This document shows, piece after piece, positions 7,780 through 12,283 of a stretch of DNA of 12,283 bases (the first letter of the stretch is position 1; each line of letters begins with the position of its first letter). The DNA is from Rhodocyclaceae bacterium (GTDB lineage Bacteria > Pseudomonadota > Gammaproteobacteria > Burkholderiales > Rhodocyclaceae). The notes under the pieces are model-generated. The model was not told the origin of the DNA. It was given only the letters and a program-made list of their open reading frames with translations, and did no database searches. Location: positions 1 through 12,283 of the forward strand of contig JANYAW010000326.1 of assembly GCA_025361105.1 (NCBI GenBank), read 5' to 3'. Both the position numbers and the translations under genes were made by a program.

Positions 7780-7806
7780 GCCAGTTGGTGCTGGTGACGC
7801 GCCGTT
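7780..7806 (+). repeat. dispersed 27-base repeat, copy 3 (intergenic)
   Basis: Best match to the consensus (26 of 27). It lies 19 bases before the 3' end of the toxin gene, at the border between the histidine genes and the accessory segment. It is in the same orientation as the copy at 9459, so the two flank the toxin-antitoxin and esterase genes as direct repeats. Confidence 0.82.
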
Positions 7807-7825
7807 AAGCCACTCCCCACGCAGA

Positions 7826-8127
7826 CTAGTCTGTTCGATCTTTCAGCAGCGCATACACATCATCCCGCGTGCTAATCGCCATGATGGTTAGCGTTCGGCT
7901 ATTGTCATCCACGTGATAAGCAAGGCGGTATTGCGGCGAGGTGATTTTGATTTTGTACATGTTGGGCACGCCGTGCAACGCGTCTTTGGGATTGCGCGGC
8001 TTGGTCAAGCGCTCCTTTTTCAGTTTTTTTGTTTGAAGCGGCGCTTTATTGCAGCGCCCAGCTTGCCCCATTCACGCTCAGCCAGTGGATGAATGGCGAG
8101 TTGATAAGGCCCTGAATCAGAGATCAT
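7826..8127 (-). CDS. RelE/StbE-family toxin, reading frame split (frameshifted or -1 recoded)
   Basis: RelE-type toxins cleave mRNA on the ribosome and are neutralised by the neighbouring antitoxin. Reading from an ATG at 8127-8125, which overlaps the antitoxin stop, gives 35 residues (PYQLAIHPLAEREWGKLGAA) that match the RelE N-terminal helices and stop at TGA 8022-8020. The rest (LKKERLTKPRNPKDALHG, then MYKIKITSPQYRLAYHV) lies in the -1 frame and ends at 7826. The join is A AAA AAC followed by TGA. A -1 shift there gives about 100 residues, near the usual 90-95. Without a shift the toxin is broken; an ATG at 8071 in the second frame would give an 81-residue product whose first 16 residues do not look like RelE. 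It may be a pseudogene, a homopolymer sequencing error or a programmed frameshift. Confidence 0.8.
8020..8030 (-). other. A AAA AAC slippery heptamer plus in-frame TGA in the toxin gene
   Basis: Seven A's and a C (8030-8023) are read CAA AAA AAC TGA in the first toxin frame, which is the X XXY YYZ arrangement of -1 frameshift sites. About ten bases downstream GCGCTT can pair with AAGC-C-GC across a GACC loop, and a stronger bulged hairpin (GTTGCAC pairing with GTGC and CAAC) follows further on. Function is unproven. Confidence 0.45.
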
Positions 8128-8368
8128 CAAGCGAAATTTTTTGCGCCGATTTAATGCTCGCCAGCCGAGCTAGCGCTTTGTTACCGACTGCCCGATCCGC
8201 CAATTGGTCAAGTATTCGTGCCATCAATCGGTTCGACAAAATGTACCCAGCGGGGCGATTGTGATTCAAGACCACAACGGCATCGTCGCCCGCTTGCTCA
8301 AACGCTCGCGCTGGCGCTTCGCGCAAATCTGAAATACCAATGCTGTGAGCGGAAAGTAGATTATCCAT
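8117..8368 (-). CDS. Phd/YefM (StbD-like) antitoxin
   Basis: Antitoxin of a type II toxin-antitoxin pair; Phd/YefM proteins bind the operon promoter through the N-terminal half and the toxin through the C-terminal half. The 83-residue product from the ATG at 8368 has the family core SIGISDLREAPARAFEQAG and VVVLNHNRPAGYILSNRLMARIL. A TTG two codons upstream is possible, but the ATG has a better placed AGGA about ten bases before it. The gene overlaps the start of the RelE-type toxin by 11 bases, the usual antitoxin-first, coupled layout. Pairing of this antitoxin type with a RelE toxin is as in StbDE modules. Confidence 0.88.
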   Translation of the reverse strand: MDNLLSAHSIGISDLREAPARAFEQAGDDAVVVLNHNRPAGYILSNRLMARILDQLADRAVGNKALARLASIKSAQKISLDDL

Positions 8369-8467
8369 GAACAAATCCTACTTTATTTTGTCGAAAATTG
8401 GCTGAAATTTGCGCAACGTGGATTGACAACACCATCTATCATTGCGTCAGAAACACAATATCTCGCT

Positions 8468-9448
8468 ATGAAAAAAATTCTCCGCTTCTGTCTGTTGAGC
8501 ATGCTCGTTGTGATTGCCTTGGGTGGCATGTTGTTCGGCTACTTTATCTACTCGCCCGACCCCGAAATTCCCCAACTGTCCGGCACGTTGACCAAAGCAT
8601 CCATCGAGGTCGGCGGCTTGACGCGAACTTATCGGACTTACCTGCCGAAGGGCTTGACGAAATCTGCGCCGCTGGTGGTGGTGATGCATGGCTCGGGCGA
8701 AAATGGTGCGCAAATTCGACTGGAAACCGGTTATGGATTTGAGCGTCTTGCCGACCAGCATGGCTTTGTGGTGGTCTATCCTGATGCCTACTCTTTTGAT
8801 TGGAACGATTGCAGCAAAGTCGGCGACTTTCGCGTGAATGGCATCGATGTCGACGATGTGAAATTTTTGAGCGCAGTGGTCGACAAACTAATGTCAGATA
8901 TAGACATCAATCGGGATCGCGTGTTCGCGACCGGAGTTTCGGCAGGTGGCTTCATGTCGATTCGTCTGGCACTCGAAGCGCCATCGCGATTTCGTGCGGT
9001 CGCGGCGGTATCCGCAAATGTCCCATCGCCAGAGAATTTCAAATGTACGCCAACGGGACAGGGCGCTTCCGTCATGATCATGAATGGAACGAAAGACCCA
9101 TTGGTGCCCTTCGATGGCGGTGAGAGCAGCCTATTCGGCCTGTTCTATAAGGGCGGCAAGATTCGCTCGTCACGTGAATCAGGTCAATATTTTGCGGATT
9201 ACAACCACATCGGCGGTTCACCTGCAACGAATCAGAGCGCAGTCGTTGATGGCGTTGGCGTCGAACAGTTTTCGTGGCGCGACGCGTCCCTAGCGGAGGT
9301 GGAACTGGTCGCCATTCACGGCGGTGGGCATGGTCTCCCACAACCCTACTGGCGTCGTCCGCGATTGTTAGGTCCGTCTCCCATGGCACCCAATGGCCCG
9401 GCGATGATCTGGGCTTTCTTCGAGCGACAACGACCATTTCGCAATTGA
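8468..9448 (+). CDS. exported or membrane-anchored alpha/beta hydrolase, PHB depolymerase/LpqC-type esterase
   Basis: Serine esterase of the poly(3-hydroxybutyrate) depolymerase/feruloyl esterase-like group. From the ATG at 8468 the 326-residue protein starts with KK and a hydrophobic segment at about 4-28 (ILRFCLLSMLVVIALGGMLF), a signal anchor or uncleaved signal peptide. The frame is open further upstream through a TTG at 8423, but those residues do not look like part of the protein. The fold is shown by PLVVVMHGSGENG at 68-80, nucleophile Ser158 in GVSAGG, Asp210 in NGTKDPLVPF, and His288 in HGGGHGLPQPY. The actual substrate is unknown; short-chain esters or polyester oligomers are possibilities. 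It is transcribed away from the toxin-antitoxin pair across a 99-base gap and ends 10 bases before the next repeat copy. Confidence 0.85.
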   Translation: MKKILRFCLLSMLVVIALGGMLFGYFIYSPDPEIPQLSGTLTKASIEVGGLTRTYRTYLPKGLTKSAPLVVVMHGSGENGAQIRLETGYGFERLADQHGFVVVYPDAYSFDWNDCSKVGDFRVNGIDVDDVKFLSAVVDKLMSDIDINRDRVFATGVSAGGFMSIRLALEAPSRFRAVAAVSANVPSPENFKCTPTGQGASVMIMNGTKDPLVPFDGGESSLFGLFYKGGKIRSSRESGQYFADYNHIGGSPATNQSAVVDGVGVEQFSWRDASLAEVELVAIHGGGHGLPQPYWRRPRLLGPSPMAPNGPAMIWAFFERQRPFRN

Positions 9449-9458
9449 CTAGTACCGG

Positions 9459-9485
9459 GCCACTTGGTGCTGGCCACACGCTGTT
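9459..9485 (+). repeat. dispersed 27-base repeat, copy 4 (intergenic)
   Basis: Matches the consensus at 23 of 27 positions. Here the hairpin reads GGCCA-CTTGGTGC-TGGCC. Two of the changes lie in the right arm, where a G.T pair of the other copies becomes G.C, so pairing is kept. It lies between the esterase stop and the DUF1993 gene. Confidence 0.7.
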
Positions 9486-9496
9486 AGATGAATTCC

Positions 9497-9527
9497 TATA
9501 ATCCTCGCTAAATCCCTAACCAAAGGA
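9497..9527 (+). promoter_or_regulatory. -10 box and ribosome binding site for the DUF1993 gene
   Basis: A perfect TATAAT at 9497-9502 and AGGA at 9524-9527, five bases before the ATG at 9533. No good -35 is visible; the expected position falls in the right end of repeat copy 4. Likely the promoter of the three-gene unit that follows. Confidence 0.4.
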
Positions 9528-9532
9528 AAATC

Positions 9533-10042
9533 ATGTCCACCAATCTCTATCAATCCAGCGTCCCCGTTTTCAAACAAATGTTGTTGGCGCTCAGCGATGT
9601 GTTGAGCAAGGCCGAAGCGCATGCTGAGGCGAAGAAAGTAGAACCCGCCGTGCTGCTGCAAACACGCCTTGCTATCGACATGTTCCCCTTGGTGAGACAG
9701 GTACAAATCGCCTGCGATTTCGCCAAGAGTGTGACCGCGCGATTGGCAGGAATCGAGGTGCCCGCATACGAAGACAGCGAGCAAAATTTTGCTGAACTCA
9801 AGGCGCGTATTGCCAAGACGGTGGCGCTGCTTGATGGCACCAGCGAGGCACAATTCGAAAGCAGTGCGGCGCTGGAAATTGTCTTGCGCCCCGGTACGCC
9901 TAAAGAGAAAAAATTGACCGGCCACGCGTATCTATTCGCCTATGGTTTGCCGCAATTTTTCTTTCATGTCACGACGACATACAACTTGCTGCGGCATGTT
10001 GGCGTGGAGATCGGCAAGAAGGATTTCATGGGCAGTTATTGA
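9533..10042 (+). CDS. DUF1993 family protein
   Basis: A 169-residue cytoplasmic protein of the DUF1993 family, mostly helical and related in shape to DinB-like four-helix bundles; its biochemical role is not established. Recognisable family pieces are the N-terminal SSVPVFKQMLLALSDVL, TRLAIDMFPLVRQVQIACDFAK at about 44-65, and the C-terminal HVTTTYNLLRHVGVEIGKKDFMG. A good Shine-Dalgarno fixes the start. The stop overlaps the TTG start proposed for the following GST gene, so the two are likely coupled. Confidence 0.85.
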   Translation: MSTNLYQSSVPVFKQMLLALSDVLSKAEAHAEAKKVEPAVLLQTRLAIDMFPLVRQVQIACDFAKSVTARLAGIEVPAYEDSEQNFAELKARIAKTVALLDGTSEAQFESSAALEIVLRPGTPKEKKLTGHAYLFAYGLPQFFFHVTTTYNLLRHVGVEIGKKDFMGSY

Positions 10043-10776
10043 GTGGCGTGCGGGTGAAAGACCAGTACCCTGTCCTGTATTCATTTCGCCGTTGCCCTTA
10101 TGCGATGCGGGCGCGCTGGGCGTTGGCAGTTGCCGGCCTTACTGTTGAACTGCGTGAGGTCGTGCTAAGCAGCAAGCCCGCAAAAATGTTGGCGGCATCA
10201 GGCAAGGGCACGGTACCGGTGCTGATTGATGTTGATGATCGCGTCATCGATGAGAGCCTCGACATCATGCTGTGGGCGTTGCGGCAGAATGATCCGGCGA
10301 CTTGGCTGTCGCCGCAGGACGGTGTGCTCGATGAGATGCTGGGCTTGATCGCGCAATGCGATGGCGAGTTCAAATTCAATTTGGACCGCTATAAATATCC
10401 CCAGCGGTTTGCGGTGATCGACATAAAAACACATCGCGCTGCGGCGGCTGATTTTTTGCTGAAGCTCGACCAGCGATTGACTCAACTCCCGCATCTGTTT
10501 GGAGCAGATATTAGCTTTGCCGACATCGCTATTGCGCCCTTCGTCCGGCAGTTCGCGCAGACTGACTTCACCTGGTTCAAGCAACAAGCATGGCCGGAAC
10601 TGCATCGCTGGATGACCGAATTGACTGAGTCGCCGATGTTCGCTTTGGTCATGACGCGACACGATCAATGGCGGCCGGACCAAGCGCCGGTCTACTTCCC
10701 TTTTGTACGCTGCAACGGCGTGTCATCAGCACCAACTGAGGCAATCACCGTGTTAGCCTCGTTGCATCATCCTTGA
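10039..10776 (+). CDS. glutathione S-transferase family protein
   Basis: Soluble GST-fold protein, likely a glutathione-dependent transferase or reductase. The N-terminal thioredoxin-like domain has YSFRRCPYAMRARWAL at about 14-29 with Cys19 in the position used by Cys-type GSTs, KGTVPVLID with the cis-Pro, and DESLDIM as the glutathione gamma-Glu site. The helical domain has the N-capping-box region ISFADIAIAPFVRQF. The start is uncertain: TTG at 10039 overlaps the DUF1993 stop, and GTGs at 10048 and 10054 are alternatives. After APVYFP there is a 24-residue tail (222-245) that does not look like GST, and a repeat copy lies within it. The next gene begins directly after the stop (TGAATG). 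Confidence 0.86.
   Translation: MSGVRVKDQYPVLYSFRRCPYAMRARWALAVAGLTVELREVVLSSKPAKMLAASGKGTVPVLIDVDDRVIDESLDIMLWALRQNDPATWLSPQDGVLDEMLGLIAQCDGEFKFNLDRYKYPQRFAVIDIKTHRAAAADFLLKLDQRLTQLPHLFGADISFADIAIAPFVRQFAQTDFTWFKQQAWPELHRWMTELTESPMFALVMTRHDQWRPDQAPVYFPFVRCNGVSSAPTEAITVLASLHHP
10714..10740 (-). repeat. dispersed 27-base repeat, copy 5 (in the 3' tail of the GST gene, reverse)
   Basis: On the - strand 24 of 27 positions match the consensus. It is read on the opposite strand as the GST tail residues NGVSSAPTE, beyond the recognisable fold. Confidence 0.72.
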
Positions 10777-12030
10777 ATGAAGGTGGCGGCGATGCAGAGC
10801 AGTGACAGTCGAGCGCAGCACACGCACCCGGTTATTTTTCTCATCCTGATTTTGCCCTTTGGCATCGTCTCGGGTGATCTCACGGTGACACTGGCCTATC
10901 AGTTGTCGCAATCCGGCGTGGCGACCACACTGATTGCTGAATTGATTGCGCTGAGCTATGTCCCGCACACCTGGAAATTTTTATGGGCGCCGGTAGTGGA
11001 TACCAGCTTGAGCCTGAAGCAGTGGTACCTGCTGGCCGCGATAATCAGTGCGATTGGCCTGGTCATCACCAACGCCTTGCCGACCACCACGGAGGCAATG
11101 CCGCAATTATTTCTCATCGTGGTGATTACCAATGTGGCGGTGACTTTTCTGGGCATGGCTGCCGAAGCTTTGATGGCCCACGGCACGGCGGCCAATCAAA
11201 AAGGTCGCGCAGCCGGTTGGTTTCAGGCGGGCAATTTGGGTGGCGCTGGTTTGGGTGGCGGGGCAGGTCTTTGGATAGTTGAGCTCAGCGGCGAGCTGTG
11301 GATTGCCGGTGTGGTGTTGGGTCTGATCTGCATGGCGTGTTGCGCCGCGCTGTGGTTTGTGGCCGCGCCACAGGTCGCACGACCGGCGCAGGGCGTCGCC
11401 AGCAATATGGTGGGTGCGTTCAAGGAGTTTTGGGCTGTCGCCCGGACGCGTATGGGCTACCTTGGTTTGTTGATTTGCTTTCTGCCGATAGGTTCAGGGG
11501 CGGCATCAAATTTGTGGGCGGCGATTGCCGACAACTGGCAGGCTTCAGCCGATGCGGTCGCCACCGCTAATGGTTGGTTAACCGGCCTGAGCGGAGCGCT
11601 TGGCTGCGTGCTCGCCGGCATCATTTGTGATCGCATGGATCGAAAAACTGCCTACGCGTTGTTTGGTTTGGCGCTCGCAGCGAGCACGGTGGCGATGGCT
11701 TTGGCGCCACGCACGCAGACGATGTATATCGCTTTCGTGCTGATTTATGCCTTCATTCTCGGCATGAGTTACGCGGGGTTTTCGGCGGTGGTGTTGGAGA
11801 CTATTGGTACTGGCGCGGCGGCCACCAAATACAACGTGTTCGCTTCGCTGTCGAATATACCGACAGCCTACATGACGCTGATACTCGGCTGGGCACACAC
11901 ACGCTGGGACGCCACTGCAATGCTGCTCACCGAAGCCGGGTTTGCGGTGGTTGGTTTGCTGGTGTTTGCTACAGCCGTACGCTTATCACAACCGATGTTG
12001 ACCAGCAGACCAGGCAAATTACGCCACTAA
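10777..12030 (+). CDS. MFS permease, AmpG-like (PAT family)
   Basis: Inner-membrane transporter of the major facilitator superfamily with about twelve hydrophobic segments in up to 417 residues. VPHTWKFLWAPVVD at 62-75 is close to the KFLWAP motif of AmpG and other PAT-family permeases, and GRAAGWFQAGNLGGAGLGGGAG lies in the middle of the first half. AmpG itself imports anhydro-muropeptides in cell-wall recycling; whether this relative does so is not shown, and the substrate is unknown. The start is either ATG 10777, abutting the GST stop, or ATG 10792, which has GAAGG about eight bases before it. It probably forms one transcript with the DUF1993 and GST genes. Confidence 0.82.
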   Translation: MKVAAMQSSDSRAQHTHPVIFLILILPFGIVSGDLTVTLAYQLSQSGVATTLIAELIALSYVPHTWKFLWAPVVDTSLSLKQWYLLAAIISAIGLVITNALPTTTEAMPQLFLIVVITNVAVTFLGMAAEALMAHGTAANQKGRAAGWFQAGNLGGAGLGGGAGLWIVELSGELWIAGVVLGLICMACCAALWFVAAPQVARPAQGVASNMVGAFKEFWAVARTRMGYLGLLICFLPIGSGAASNLWAAIADNWQASADAVATANGWLTGLSGALGCVLAGIICDRMDRKTAYALFGLALAASTVAMALAPRTQTMYIAFVLIYAFILGMSYAGFSAVVLETIGTGAAATKYNVFASLSNIPTAYMTLILGWAHTRWDATAMLLTEAGFAVVGLLVFATAVRLSQPMLTSRPGKLRH

Positions 12031-12283
12031 GTACACAGTTCAGCCAACATCGATTGCCTCAAAAAGAAGACAAACACATTTGGTGCTGATGAAACGACTA
12101 CAAAACCAGAAACAACCATGCTACAAGGCGTTCGCGCAATAAACGCACTCTGCGCCGTAGCATGTGGCGATACGCCGTATCGCACCTAGTTTCGCAAAAG
12201 GAAGACGGGAATTTTCCTGTTCGCAAATTTTGTGGGGAAGGTCTTGACGTCTGGTGCATCAAAAAGGCCATTGAATTGATGCA
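12031..12283. other. terminal 253 bases without a convincing gene
   Basis: No recognisable gene. It holds a degenerate repeat-like stretch at 12075-12101 (18 of 27 matches, including TTGGTGCTG), a 23-codon ORF at 12118-12189 without family match, and a 7-base inverted repeat GCGATAC/GTATCGC at 12167-12183 with a three-base loop and no T run after it. The 12165-12178 stretch also resembles the right half of the 27-base repeat (12 of 14). Confidence 0.35.

Noticed and set aside
7757..7810. Integron attC-like reading of the intergenic repeats: ATTCAAC at 7757 (RYYYAAC form) and GTTAAGC at 7804 or GTTAGAT at 9483 (GTTRRRY form), near a toxin-antitoxin pair
   Set aside because: No RYYYAAC partner was found upstream of the copy at 9459, the two boxes at 7757/7804 pair poorly, the coding copies lack the GTTRRRY end, the enclosed genes are not in one orientation, and no integrase is present.
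8423..8467. TTGACA at 8423 as a -35 box for the esterase gene, or TTG 8423 as its start codon
   Set aside because: No -10 box lies at a suitable distance, and the residues before the ATG at 8468 do not look like a signal sequence.

Overview
The window looks like chromosomal DNA of a betaproteobacterium. The evidence is the gene order ABC-2 permease (YadH-like) - BolA/IbaG - murA - hisG - hisD, a short-form HisG without a regulatory domain, a monofunctional HisB, and moderately GC-rich codon use. No RNA gene, insertion sequence, prophage or CRISPR array was seen.

Region 1 (1-4179, + strand) is a tightly packed conserved block. It holds the 3' part of an ABC-2 exporter permease, a BolA-family protein, MurA (first committed step of peptidoglycan synthesis), and HisG and HisD (first and last enzymes of histidine synthesis). 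Region 2 (4180-7450) continues the histidine genes, but hisC lies on the opposite strand, convergent with hisD and divergent from hisB. hisB, hisH and hisA then run on the + strand. hisF and hisI/hisE, which usually follow hisA in this group, are absent.

Region 3 (7451-9500) looks accessory. It starts with a stretch without a convincing gene. A type II toxin-antitoxin pair on the - strand follows: a Phd/YefM(StbD)-type antitoxin and a RelE(StbE)-type toxin. The toxin frame is split exactly at an A AAA AAC heptamer followed by a stop. Next is a membrane-anchored or exported esterase of the PHB-depolymerase/LpqC group. Region 4 (9533-12030) is a compact three-gene + strand unit: DUF1993 protein, glutathione S-transferase-like protein and AmpG-like MFS permease, with overlapping or abutting starts and stops. 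The last 250 bases hold no convincing gene.

The most unusual signal is a dispersed 27-base repeat with a small hairpin at its centre. Five good copies (23-26 of 27 positions match a consensus derived here) and one weaker copy lie on both strands. They occur inside murA, hisD, hisC and the GST gene, and in the two gaps that flank the toxin-antitoxin/esterase segment. The coding copies are read in different phases or strands, so the conservation is at the DNA (or RNA) level. I do not recognise this element.
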